A stretch of 64,000 bases of DNA, from positions 558,001 through 622,000 of the forward strand of contig CAVQWT010000002.1 of assembly GCA_963717705.1 (NCBI GenBank). Direction: 5' to 3'. The position numbers and the translations under genes are program-made. This DNA is from CAVQWT01 sp963717705 (GTDB lineage Bacteria; Pseudomonadota; Gammaproteobacteria; Burkholderiales; Casimicrobiaceae). The notes beneath the pieces were generated by a model that did no database searches, was not told the origin of the DNA, and was given only the letters and a program-made list of their open reading frames with translations. Numbering within the stretch: the stretch's first letter is position 1; each line of letters starts with the position of its first letter. Below, piece after piece: positions 47,207 to 56,236 of this stretch.

Positions 47207-48724
47207 ATGAAAAAACTTCTCGTCATTCTCGCCGCAATGGGCCTGGTCGGCCTGGCCGCGCCGGTGTTCGCGCAGGACAAGGCGGCGACGCCGGCGGCCG
47301 CGACCGCGCCTGCGGCGGCCGCTCCCTCCGCCGCGCCGGCAACCGCCGCGCCGGCGCCGGCTGAACCGGCCGCTGCGGCCGCAGCCGCGCCGGCTCCGAC
47401 GCCGAACAAGGGCGACATCGCCTGGATGCTGACCTGCACCGCGCTGGTCCTGCTGATGAGCCTGCCCGGACTGGCGCTGTTCTACGGCGGCATGGTGCGC
47501 TCGAAGAACATGCTGTCGGTGCTGATGCAGGTGTTCGTCGTGTTCTCGCTGATCACCGTGCTTTGGTGCGTCTACGGCTACAGCGTCGCGTTCACCGAGG
47601 GCAACGCCTACTTCGGCAGCCTCGACCGGCTGTTCCTCAAGGGCACGTTCGACTCGGCCAAGGGCGAGTTCGCGATGGCCGCGACGTTCTCGAAGAACAC
47701 GCCGATCCCGGAGCTGCTCTTCGTGGCGTTCCAGGCGACCTTCGCCGCGATCACCGTCTGCCTGATCCTCGGCGCGTTCGCCGAGCGCATCAAGTTCTCG
47801 GCGGTGCTGCTGTTCGCGGTGCTGTGGTTCACGTTCTCGTACCTGCCGATCGCGCACATGGTCTGGTTCTGGCCTGGCCCCGACGCGTACACGGCGGCCA
47901 ACGTCGTCGACGCGCAGAACGCGAAGGCCGGGCTGCTCTGGCAGTGGGGCGCGCTGGACTTCGCGGGCGGCACGGTCGTCCACATCAACGCCGGCGTCGC
48001 CGGCCTGGTGGGTGCCTACGTGCTCGGCAAGCGCATCGGCTTCGGCAAGGAAGCGATGGCGCCGCACAACCTGCCGATGACGATGATCGGCGCGTCGCTG
48101 CTGTGGTTCGGCTGGTTCGGCTTCAACGCCGGCTCCGCGCTCGAAGCCAACAACGCGGCGGTGCTGGCGTTCATCAACACGTTCCTCGCGACGGCGTGCG
48201 CCGTGATGACGTGGACCATCGGCGAATGGCTGCTCAAGGGCAAGCCGTCGATGCTGGGTGCCGCCTCGGGTGCGGTCGCGGGACTGGTGGCGATCACTCC
48301 GGCTGCCGGCAACGTCGGCATCCCGGGAGCGTTCGTGATCGGGGCGCTCGCCGGCATCGTCTGTCTGTGGGGCGTCAATGGCCTCAAGCGGATGCTGAAG
48401 GTCGACGACTCGCTCGACGTCTTCGGCGTGCACGCGGTCGGCGGCATCCTCGGCGCCCTGCTCACGGGCATCTTCGTGTCGCCGGACCTGGGCGGCCCGG
48501 GGCTCGTCACCGACTGGGTCACCGGCAAGACCGGCTTCCCCGGCTACGCGGACCAGCTGCTGATCCAGGCGAAGGCCGTCGGCCTGACCGTCGTCTGGAC
48601 CGCCGTGGTGGCGTACGTGAGCTTCAAGATCGTCGACCTGGTCGTCGGACTGCGCGTCTCCGAAGAGGAAGAGCGCGAGGGTCTCGACATCAGCGGGCAC
48701 GGCGAGTCGGCCTACCGGATCTGA
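47207..48724 (+). CDS. amtB: Ammonium transporter AmtB
   Basis: A 505-aa trimeric ammonium channel. A cleavable signal peptide (residues 1-24, ending PVFAQ) and an unusually long Ala/Pro segment (about 25-66) precede the channel domain. Pore features are GLALFYGGMVRSKN, the twin histidines in DFAGGTVVHINAGV and VHAVGGILGAL, and WFGWFGFNAGSA. The soluble C-terminal tail ending SEEEEREGLDISGHGESAY is the GlnK-docking region. A terminator follows at 48831. Confidence 0.97.
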   Translation: MKKLLVILAAMGLVGLAAPVFAQDKAATPAAATAPAAAAPSAAPATAAPAPAEPAAAAAAAPAPTPNKGDIAWMLTCTALVLLMSLPGLALFYGGMVRSKNMLSVLMQVFVVFSLITVLWCVYGYSVAFTEGNAYFGSLDRLFLKGTFDSAKGEFAMAATFSKNTPIPELLFVAFQATFAAITVCLILGAFAERIKFSAVLLFAVLWFTFSYLPIAHMVWFWPGPDAYTAANVVDAQNAKAGLLWQWGALDFAGGTVVHINAGVAGLVGAYVLGKRIGFGKEAMAPHNLPMTMIGASLLWFGWFGFNAGSALEANNAAVLAFINTFLATACAVMTWTIGEWLLKGKPSMLGAASGAVAGLVAITPAAGNVGIPGAFVIGALAGIVCLWGVNGLKRMLKVDDSLDVFGVHAVGGILGALLTGIFVSPDLGGPGLVTDWVTGKTGFPGYADQLLIQAKAVGLTVVWTAVVAYVSFKIVDLVVGLRVSEEEEREGLDISGHGESAYRI

Positions 48725-48746
48725 TCGCCGGCTGGTCACGGTTTGT

Positions 48747-48773
48747 GCCGTCCGGGTGCAACGCCCGGACGGC
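48747..48773 (+). other. Hairpin in the amtB 3' region
   Basis: GCCGTCCGGG (48747-48756) pairs perfectly with CCCGGACGGC (48764-48773). It lies 22 bases past the amtB stop and has no T-tract. A second smaller stem (GCGAG/CTCGC near 48776-48798) and then the true terminator follow, which gives a structured 3' end. Confidence 0.5.
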
Positions 48774-48830
48774 GCGAAGCGAGGATCCTCCCCCTCGCGC
48801 AGTACTGCAGTTTCTCCTCAGTGGCTATTC

Positions 48831-48861
48831 GGGGCGCGACCAAATCGCGCCCCGTTTTTTT
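48831..48861 (+). terminator. Intrinsic terminator of the porin-glnK-amtB operon
   Basis: GGGGCGCGA (48831-48839) pairs with TCGCGCCCC (48845-48853), followed by G and seven T. This is the strongest intrinsic terminator in the window and lies about 107 bases after amtB. Confidence 0.9.
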
Positions 48862-49007
48862 GCACGCGGCGCGGGCTCCCGGTGCGCTCAGCGCACGGAA
48901 GACGCCGGAGTCCCGGCGCCGGCAGGGCCGACGACGCCGATCTTGTATCATTGATCCTTTCGCTTGAGGCCCCGGCCCGCGCCGGCCTCTGCCCCGGGAG
49001 CCATTCG

Positions 49008-50033
49008 ATGAGTCACCCCCTGCGCCACCTGATCCCGCAAAGCGTGCGCGACACGCTGAACGAGAAGATCGCTAACGCGACCCGCGATGCGGCGCGCGAT
49101 GCGGTCACGCAGCAGACCCGGCCCCTGGTCGACGCCCAGCGCGTCCTGAAAGCGCAGATCGACGAAATCGCCCGCCACGCTCCGGGCGTGGCCGCTGCGG
49201 TGCCGCCGGCGCCCGAGGCGATCGCCGGCATGCAGGCCCAGCTTGCGGCGCTCTCCAGCCAGTTCGTGCAGCTGCGCGCCGAACACTCGGACCTGGCGAC
49301 GCTGGTCGCGCAGATCCAGTACGTGATGCGCGAGAACGATCTGCCGCCGCCGCCGCCGAAGCACCTGCAGGTGCGGGTGTGCGGGGGCTACGTCGCCGGC
49401 TTCCTCGACAGCGGGTTCAATGCCATCGCCGACATCAACGCGGCGATAGCCCCTTCGGGCAGGACCATGTCGGATTTCCGCCGGATCCTCGACTTCGGCT
49501 GCGGCTGCGGCCGGGTCCTCCGTACGCTGAAGTCGGTGGCACCCGGGTCGGCGCTGTACGGGACCGACATCGATGGCGAGGCCATCGGCTGGCTGCAGAA
49601 GCACTACGGCCGCTTCGGCGAGTTCGCCGTGGCGCCGCATCGCCCCCCCACCGCCTACGCCGATGGAATGTTCGATTTCGTCTACGGCATCAGCGTGTTC
49701 ACCCACCTGCCGGAGGACATGCAGTACCAGTGGCTCGAGGAGCTGCGCCGCATCACGGCGCCGGGGGCGTTCCTGATGATGTCGACGCACGGCGCGAAGC
49801 ACTACGAGACGCTGCCGCCGGAGCTGCGCGCGAAGCTCGAGGAGCGCGGGTTCTATTACGGCGACCTCGGCACCAATTACGGCGCGAGCATCCAGCTGCC
49901 CGACTTCTACCAGACCAGCTTCCACAAGCACGACTACATCCGGCGCGAGTGGGGCAAGTACTTCGACGTCGTGGACATCCAGACGCTGCGGATGGACCAG
50001 CACCAGGACACGGTGCTGCTGCGCCGTCGCTAG
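49008..50033 (+). CDS. Class I SAM-dependent methyltransferase with N-terminal coiled coil
   Basis: A 341-aa protein. Residues about 1-115 are helical, with a coiled-coil stretch (IAGMQAQLAALSSQFVQLRA). Residues about 155-290 are a class I methyltransferase domain with SAM motif ILDFGCGCGRVLRTL, GTDIDGEAIGWL and FDFVYGISVFTHLPEDMQ. The context resembles methyltransferases of glycan or secondary-metabolite loci, but no such partner adjoins. Its acceptor is unknown. ATG 49008 follows GGGAG. A terminator shared with the convergent DUF1501 gene ends it. Confidence 0.88.
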   Translation: MSHPLRHLIPQSVRDTLNEKIANATRDAARDAVTQQTRPLVDAQRVLKAQIDEIARHAPGVAAAVPPAPEAIAGMQAQLAALSSQFVQLRAEHSDLATLVAQIQYVMRENDLPPPPPKHLQVRVCGGYVAGFLDSGFNAIADINAAIAPSGRTMSDFRRILDFGCGCGRVLRTLKSVAPGSALYGTDIDGEAIGWLQKHYGRFGEFAVAPHRPPTAYADGMFDFVYGISVFTHLPEDMQYQWLEELRRITAPGAFLMMSTHGAKHYETLPPELRAKLEERGFYYGDLGTNYGASIQLPDFYQTSFHKHDYIRREWGKYFDVVDIQTLRMDQHQDTVLLRRR

Positions 50034-50068
50034 TCGTCGCCCGCTCTCGGCGCCCGGCCCGAAAGAGA

Positions 50069-50093
50069 AAACCCCCGGACCGGCCGGGGGTTT
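50069..50093. terminator. Bidirectional terminator between methyltransferase and DUF1501 genes
   Basis: AAACCCCCGG (50069-50078) pairs with CCGGGGGTTT (50084-50093) around a 5-base loop. Flanking A- and T-runs on the two sides let it act in both directions, as its convergent position would need. Confidence 0.8.
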
Positions 50094-50120
50094 CCTCGCG
50101 ATGCGCGAACCTGCGCGGAT

Positions 50121-51551
50121 TCAGCCCATGAACGCGAGGTAGGGCGCCGGGAACTTGCTGAGGTTGGGGAACACCTGCGGCAGGTCGACGTCCGGCACGC
50201 CGAACCAGCGGCCGAGCGTGGCGCCGTACTGGTCGAGGGCGGTGGTGGGAATCCAGCGGCCCGCGCTGTCGGTGTCGCTTGCGCCGCCGAGAGTGAGGTC
50301 CGGGAACTGGCCGTAGAAATTGCCGCCGACGACGCCGCCGCCCATGACGAATTGGTGTCCGCCCCATGCGTGGTCGGTCCCCGCACCGTTGGGCTTGAAG
50401 GTCCGGTTGAAGTCGGAGAGCGTGAAGGTGGTGACGTTGCTCGCGACCCCCATGAGTTCGGTCGAGCGGTAGAACGCCCCCAGCGCCTGGCCGATCTGCT
50501 GGTACAGCGCAGGCAGCCCGGCGCCGACGTTGGTCGTGCCCTGGCCCGAGTGCGTGTCGAAGCCGCCGATCGAGACGAAGAAGATCTGGCGGTTGTGCTG
50601 CAGCGTCGACCGCGCCTCGATGACCTTGGCGACGGCGCGAAGCTGGTTCGCGAGGCTCGAATTCATCCCGGCGAACGGCCCGGTGATGGCCGCCGAGCCC
50701 GCGCCGGTCAGGACCGGGTTGATCTTGGCGCTCGCGTTCTGCGCGACGACGGCGTTCACCTGCGACGCGCCGACCATCGCGCTGGCGTCGCCGGCGGCGA
50801 GCAATGCGGCGCGCGCGGCTGCGCGTTCGTACTGGACGCTGCCCGGGAGCGCCGCGAGATTGTCCCCGGTGAACCCGAAGTTGCCGCCGGTTGGCAGCGC
50901 CAGCGTGCGCACCTGGACGCCGGTGCCGAACGTCTGCGTGCCGGAGAACGACATCGACATCGGCGTCGCGGTTGCGGGGTTCATGCTCGCCACCTTGTCG
51001 CCAACGCGGCCGCCCCAACCGTTGATCCCGGTGAGGGTGGAGGCGAGCAGGATCGACGACATCCCCTGCTGCTGCTGGTCGCTGTGCGAGAACAGGTTCG
51101 CCGGCTTCGGCACCGTGCTCGACCGATATTGGGTCCTCGTCATCGGCTGCGTGAGGCTGCCGGCATTGACGACGACTGCGAGCTTCCCGGCGCCGAACAG
51201 CCCCTGCAGCGTCGGGTTGCCGTTGATCGAGGTGAACGCCGGATTGAGGCCGAACACGAGGCCGCCGCCGTTGGCCGGGGTGATCTGCTGCAACGTCGCC
51301 AGCGGCACGTTGACGTTCGACGCCGCGGGTCGCACGGCGTCGTACTGGGCGTAGTTGGTGACCGGGATCACCATGCTGTTCGAGTCGTTTCCGCCGAACA
51401 GGAACACGCACACCAGCGCCTTGTATCCGGGCGCCTGGGCAGCCGCGCTGGCGAGGCCGAGCTGCTCGAGGCTGCCCGCCATGGACAGCGCGCCGAGGGC
51501 AGCCGTCTGCTGCAGGAATCGGCGACGGGTGAAGATCATCGGTCCGCTCAT
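50121..51551 (-). CDS. DUF1501 family protein, Tat-exported
   Basis: A 476-aa protein of the DUF1501 family (alkaline phosphatase-like fold). The Tat signal is MIFTRRRFLQQTAALGALSM. CVFLFGGNDSNSMVIPV, FSHSDQQQQGMSSILLA, VSIGGFDTHSGQG and TDHAWGGHQFVMGG are family positions with likely metal-binding Asp/His. Members usually pair with a DUF1800 gene, as here, and are thought to act in the periplasm or outside; no reaction is established. ATG 51551 overlaps the 3' end of the DUF1800 gene by a few bases in the uncorrected frame. The gene is intact although its partner is broken. Confidence 0.9.
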   Translation of the reverse strand: MSGPMIFTRRRFLQQTAALGALSMAGSLEQLGLASAAAQAPGYKALVCVFLFGGNDSNSMVIPVTNYAQYDAVRPAASNVNVPLATLQQITPANGGGLVFGLNPAFTSINGNPTLQGLFGAGKLAVVVNAGSLTQPMTRTQYRSSTVPKPANLFSHSDQQQQGMSSILLASTLTGINGWGGRVGDKVASMNPATATPMSMSFSGTQTFGTGVQVRTLALPTGGNFGFTGDNLAALPGSVQYERAAARAALLAAGDASAMVGASQVNAVVAQNASAKINPVLTGAGSAAITGPFAGMNSSLANQLRAVAKVIEARSTLQHNRQIFFVSIGGFDTHSGQGTTNVGAGLPALYQQIGQALGAFYRSTELMGVASNVTTFTLSDFNRTFKPNGAGTDHAWGGHQFVMGGGVVGGNFYGQFPDLTLGGASDTDSAGRWIPTTALDQYGATLGRWFGVPDVDLPQVFPNLSKFPAPYLAFMG

Positions 51552-51552
51552 G

Positions 51553-54069
51553 TCAGAACTCCACTTGGAACTTCGGCGAGATCGCCGTGAGGTAAACCGC
51601 CATCCGCGCGCGGTCGAGTCGCTGCTGCTGCGTCGACGGGGTCGACACCGTCACCGCCGATGACCGCCTTGACGATGCTGTTGCGCATCCCGACCGGCAT
51701 CGTCCCGAAGAGCAGGACGTTGTCGACGTAGGACACCAGCGCCGTCGGGTTGTCGGCGTAGGCCTTCGCCATCGTCCAGTCGATCTTCGTTCCCGTCGAG
51801 CCGGAAACCGTCGTGTCGGGCGCCGGTCCGCAGAGCACCGGCGACCACGGCGCGCCGGTGTCGCAGGTGCCGCTGTACAGGAGGTTGTATGCCCAGTTGA
51901 CGCGCTGGAAGTACAGCGTCGCGTCGAAGATCTCGAACGCCGGCCCGGCCAGGTTGGTGCCGGGCACGACGTATTCGGCGTTGTAGTAGTTGAACACCGT
52001 CGGCGAATTGAAGACGTTCTGCGCCATGTTCGACAGCGGCGTGCGAAGCGCGACGCCGTCGCTCGAGATCCCGAGCTGCCGGAGCAGGCTGGTGACGTAC
52101 AGCACCGGCTCCTTCAGCTTGCCGAACTTGGTGCGGACCGGATTGCGCGGCGCGCGCGCCTCGGGGTCGGTCAGGATCGCCTTGACGACGGACTTCAGGT
52201 CGCCGCGGATACCGGAGCCGTTGTTGTTCCAAACGGCCGAGACGCGCTGGACGTACGCCGGCGTCGGGTTGCTGGTCACCAGCTGCTGGATCAGCTGCTT
52301 GCTCATGAAAGGTGCCGTGTTCGGGTGCTGCGCGACGAGCGCGACGGCCATGTTGATCTCGGTCTCGGCCCGCCCACCCGCCGGGAACGTGTAGCCCATC
52401 AGCGCCTTGGCCGTGACGTCGTGGTAGTTGACGGTGCCGGTGCCGTTGAGCGGACCCTCGATCGGGATCATGTTGACGAGGTAATTCACCGGCGCGTTCC
52501 AGCGCACGGTCTGGCCGAGGTTCGTCAGCGGGTAGTAGGTCCACCCGGTGAGCGCACGCGCCAGCTCCATGATCTCGTCCTGGTCGTAGGTCGGGATCGG
52601 CTTGCCCTGGGCATCGAGCAGCTGCGTGCCGTCATCCCTGAGTTCCCACAGGCCGATGCTGAAGAGCTGCAGCAGCTCGCGGGCGTAGTTCTCGTTCGGC
52701 AGCCGTCCGGCGGCCAACTGCGCCGGCGAGCCGTTGTTGTTGACCATGTCGAGGTAGTTGCCCATCCAGGGGCTGGCGGTCACGCGCAGCAGCAGCTCCT
52801 GGAAGTTGCCGAACGCGTTGTCCGTCAGCATCTGGAAGTAGTCGCGCATCGGGTACGCGAGCGGGTCCTGCATGTTCGACGTCACGATGATCTGCGACAG
52901 CGCCCATGCCGTCCGCAGGCGCAGCTGGTCCGGGGCCGTCAGCGCCTTGGTCAGGAACTCGTTCTGCACCCTGTAGTTCGTGTAGACGTCGCGCTGGCAG
53001 CGGTTGAAGCCCGTGGCGTCGGAGCAGTTGCACGGGCGCCGTGGGGCTGTAGCTCGCGGTCAGGTAATTCGGAAATGCGCAAAGCGGATCCGTGCTGTTG
53101 GAGGGGCGCCCGGTCGGCCACCAGGGCATCGCGGTGAACGTCGACTTCGGCGCTGCGAGCTGCGCGTCGACCCAGCCGGCGACGCCGAGCGTCTGCACCC
53201 TCGTGATTTCCGCGTCGGTCGGGCCGAACGTCCCCTGGTAGAGCAGGCGCGCCGCATCGAGGCGCGGCGTGCTCGCCACGCCCTTGCCGAAATAGCAGCG
53301 GCTTGTCGCCCGCGATGCCCAGCTGGAACGAGGCGTTGACGACGCCGTTGCGCGCGGTCGAAACGTACCAGACCCCGTCCCGGAAGATCACGAGGTCGGC
53401 GATGCCGTCGCCGTTGTAGTCGAATGCCATGGGAATGTCGTTGGGGCCGCCGCCGAAGGCGAAGACCCTGTCGGCGACACCGTCGCGCCTCGTCGACGCG
53501 AACCAGACGCCGGCGCGATAGATGATCAGGTCGAGCATGCCGTCGCCGTCGATGTCGGCGAGCAGCGGGATGTCCGTTGCGCCGCCGCCGAAGCCGTAGG
53601 CGTAGGTCGCCGTGCCGGTGCCGCCGGAACTGATGTACCAGACGCCATTCCGGTACAGCACGAGATCGTCGATCCCGTCCTTGTCGAAATCGGCGATCAG
53701 CGGCTTGTCGCCCGCGGCGCCGAAGGTCACCGTGAGCTCCGATGTGCCGTCGCGGTTGCGGTCGACCAGCCACTGGCCGTTGCGGAACACCACCGGATGC
53801 CTGGCGCCATCGCCACGGATGTCGCCGAGGAGAGCGACGTCACCGGACTGCCCGAACGCCACGCTGAGGTCGGCGACGAGGTCGTAGTTGCCATCGACGA
53901 AGAAGCGGCTGATGCCGGGACGATAGACGCCGACCGCCGCCTGTAGCGATTGCGCCAGCGCGTCGACCGCGGAGGTCGCGCATCCGAGGGCCAACACGGC
54001 CAGCGCGAATGCGCGGGCGATTGGCGATGCAGTGGTCCGACGGTCCGCCTGAACGGAAGGTTGCGACAT
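51553..54069 (-). pseudogene. FG-GAP/VCBS-like repeat protein fused to DUF1800, three frameshifts
   Basis: About 838 aa if three surplus bases are removed. From ATG 54069 a signal peptide leads to about five 46-residue repeats (residues about 45-260) of the form DIDGDGMLDLIIYRAGVW, with Asp-rich calcium-type loops. A frameshift at 53288-53300 joins these to the DUF1800 start (RLDAARLLYQGTFGP). A second shift at about 53031-53040 leads to CNCSDATGFNRCQRDVYTN and QLRLRTAWALSQIIVTS. A third at about 51636-51648 leads to the true end, DRARMAVYLTAISPKF, stopping at 51553. Fragments read separately look like independent genes. It is either a real pseudogene or suffers insertion errors. Confidence 0.75.
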
Positions 54070-54578
54070 GGATACCCTCGTCTCTCTCTGTTGCTCCGGT
54101 CCGTCGCGCAAGGCCGCGACGGGCATTTTTTGCGGCGCCTCCCTGCGAGGCCCTGTGCGTGTCATGTCTGCCTGCGTCGGCGATTACCGCCCCCGACCCT
54201 GGAGGATCAAATTCCACCAACAACCTGGGGCTTATGACAAGCGCATACGGAGGCTGCATGACGACCGCATAATTTGCAATCCCCGGCCGACCCTGCTTAT
54301 GCTGTGGTCATACGGGCACGCCACCTTCGTCCACATGCGGTCCTCCCCTGGGACTGCCGTGCTGCGTCACCTCGACACCGGGGATGAATTGCGGTCCGGA
54401 AGAATAATGTAAGCGCTCGCTATCAACCAATTTGTTTCAAATAAAGGAAGCTTGTTTGCCAGCGCCGGGGCCCGACTCGTGACCAGCGCCGCCGGCCGGG
54501 TGAATGCAAGTCGCGTGCCGCCCGGGTCGAACGGTGCGCTTCCCCGTTGCCGCGGCGGCGACGCGATCCGACGAACGG
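54070..54578. other. Gene-free stretch upstream of the DUF1800 fusion
   Basis: I see no supported gene in these 509 bases. The part at about 54405-54455 is clearly more AT-rich than its surroundings (TGTTTCAAATAAAGGAAGC), and the end near 54240-54290 holds TTGCAAATTATG on the minus strand, a possible promoter for the fusion gene. Nothing stronger can be claimed. Confidence 0.3.
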
Positions 54579-55535
54579 TCAGGCTTTGGACTGCTTCCGC
54601 TTCGCGCGCGGGTGCGCCTGGTCGTAGGCCTTGGCCAGGTACTGGAAGTCGAGGTGGGTGTAGACCTGCGTGCTGGCGATGCTGGCATGCCCCAGCAGCT
54701 CCTGGACCGCGCGCAGGTCCCCGGATGACTGCAGCACGTGCGAGGCAAACGAGTGCCGCAGCATGTGCGGGTGGACGTGCTGGGGAAGGCCCTGCTTCAC
54801 CGCCCACTCGGCGAAGCGCCGCTGGATCGCCCGCCGGGTGATGCGCCTGCCCGCCCGGCCGACGAACACGGCGCCGGCATCGACACCGGCAATCGCGGCG
54901 CGCGCGGACAGCCACGACTCGAGGGCGTCGCGCGCGGGGCCGCCGACGGGAACGATCCGCTCCTTCGCCCCCTTGCCAAGTACGCGGACCTCGCCGCGGG
55001 ACAGGTCGAGCCGGTCGAGATCCAGGCCCGCGAGCTCCGCGAGGCGCAGCCCGGACGAGTACGCGAGCTCGAGCAGCGCGCGGTCGCGCAGGGCAAGGAG
55101 TTCGTCGCCTTCGATCGTCACCAGCCGGACGGCCTCGTCGGGCGACAGCGCCGAAGGCAGCCGCTTCGCCGACCTGGGTGGCCGCAGGCCGGCGCACGGG
55201 TTCTCGACCAGGCCGGCATCGCGTTCAATGGCGAACCGGTAGAACGCGCGCCACGACGACAGCATCCGGGCGAGGCTCCGGCCGCTCAGGCCGCCCCCGT
55301 GGAGCGTCGCGAGGTGTCGGCGCAGGTCCCGCGCGGTGAGCGCCAGCAGGTCGACCTCCCCCGCGGCCCGTGCCAGCGCGCCGAGGTCGGCGACGTACGC
55401 CGTCCGCGTCGTCGCGGGCCGCGTGGCGAGGTGCCGCTCGAACGCGGCGACGTGGGTGGCGTTGGCCGGAAGCAGCGAAGCCGGCGCCGCGGCGGGAGCG
55501 GCCGCGCGCGCGCTGCGTCGGGGTGCGGCGGCCAT
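54579..55535 (-). CDS. xerC: Tyrosine recombinase XerC
   Basis: A 318-aa site-specific recombinase that resolves chromosome dimers at dif with XerD. The N-terminal SAM-like DNA-binding domain is at about 25-115. The catalytic set is Arg in YSSGLRLAELAGL, Lys in GKGAKERIVPVG, HMLRHSFASHVLQ, LLGHASI and the nucleophile Tyr in STQVYTHLDF. dapF-DUF484-xerC is a conserved proteobacterial order, which favours XerC over XerD or an integrase. Confidence 0.94.
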   Translation of the reverse strand: MAAAPRRSARAAAPAAAPASLLPANATHVAAFERHLATRPATTRTAYVADLGALARAAGEVDLLALTARDLRRHLATLHGGGLSGRSLARMLSSWRAFYRFAIERDAGLVENPCAGLRPPRSAKRLPSALSPDEAVRLVTIEGDELLALRDRALLELAYSSGLRLAELAGLDLDRLDLSRGEVRVLGKGAKERIVPVGGPARDALESWLSARAAIAGVDAGAVFVGRAGRRITRRAIQRRFAEWAVKQGLPQHVHPHMLRHSFASHVLQSSGDLRAVQELLGHASIASTQVYTHLDFQYLAKAYDQAHPRAKRKQSKA

Positions 55536-55559
55536 CGCGCCGGCGTCGCCGCGGCGGCC

Positions 55560-56213
55560 TCAGGCCGGCGGCAGGTAGCGCGAGGTGGCGACGCTCGCGA
55601 GCTCCGCGAGGCGCGTGAGGTAGACGGTGCCCATCCCGGCGTAGAACCGCTGCGGGTCCTCGCTGGCGAGACCAAGCAGGCCGAAGGTGTGCGCGGTGCG
55701 CAGCGGCAGGAACGCGAACGACGACGCTGCCTCGCCACCCTCGAACCAGTCGCGCGACTCGAACGGCGCATCGGGTCCGCAGTACGGCGCGCCGAGCGAA
55801 TCGGCGTACTCGCGCAGCTCGTGCGACGTCGCGGCCAGCTCGGGCAGGTACGACTGCTCGGGCACCTTGCCCCACAGCCGGCACGCCACCAGCGGCACCT
55901 CGAAGTCTTCCTTCAGGCTGTGGTAGAGCACCGCGAGCGATGTCTCGAGGTCGGGCGCCGCGAACAGCGCCAGCGTCGAGCGGTGCACCTTCTCGCTGAT
56001 CGAGTCGTTCTCGCCGCCGAAGCGGATGAGCTCGCGCAGCCTCGTCTCGATCTCGTGGTTCTTCTCGCGCAGCGTGACGATCTGGCGCTCGGCGATGGGG
56101 ATAGCGTGGCCGCCGTGAGGATGGGGCACGAAAATCTCGGCGACGACGTCAGCGTAGTCCTCGAAGAACCCCGGATTCGCCTTGAGCCACTCCGCGACCG
56201 TCGCTGCATCCAT
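55560..56213 (-). CDS. DUF484 family protein
   Basis: A 217-aa protein of the DUF484 family, which has a GAF-like fold and no known reaction. The N-terminus (VAEWLKANPGFFEDYADVVA) and IPIAERQIVTLREKNHEIE are typical; the GAF part follows (FAFLPLRTAHTFGLLGLASE). I take ATG 56213, with AGGA 7 bases upstream; ATG 56219 and GTG 56240 are alternatives. It lies between dapF and xerC, as in many proteobacteria. Confidence 0.88.
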   Translation of the reverse strand: MDAATVAEWLKANPGFFEDYADVVAEIFVPHPHGGHAIPIAERQIVTLREKNHEIETRLRELIRFGGENDSISEKVHRSTLALFAAPDLETSLAVLYHSLKEDFEVPLVACRLWGKVPEQSYLPELAATSHELREYADSLGAPYCGPDAPFESRDWFEGGEAASSFAFLPLRTAHTFGLLGLASEDPQRFYAGMGTVYLTRLAELASVATSRYLPPA

Positions 56214-56236
56214 GCGCATTTCCTGTGATTTGGTTG

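Noticed and set aside
52951..54165. Independent FG-GAP-like protein and two separate DUF1800 proteins
   Set aside because: The pieces join without gaps when one base is removed at each junction, giving one continuous protein.
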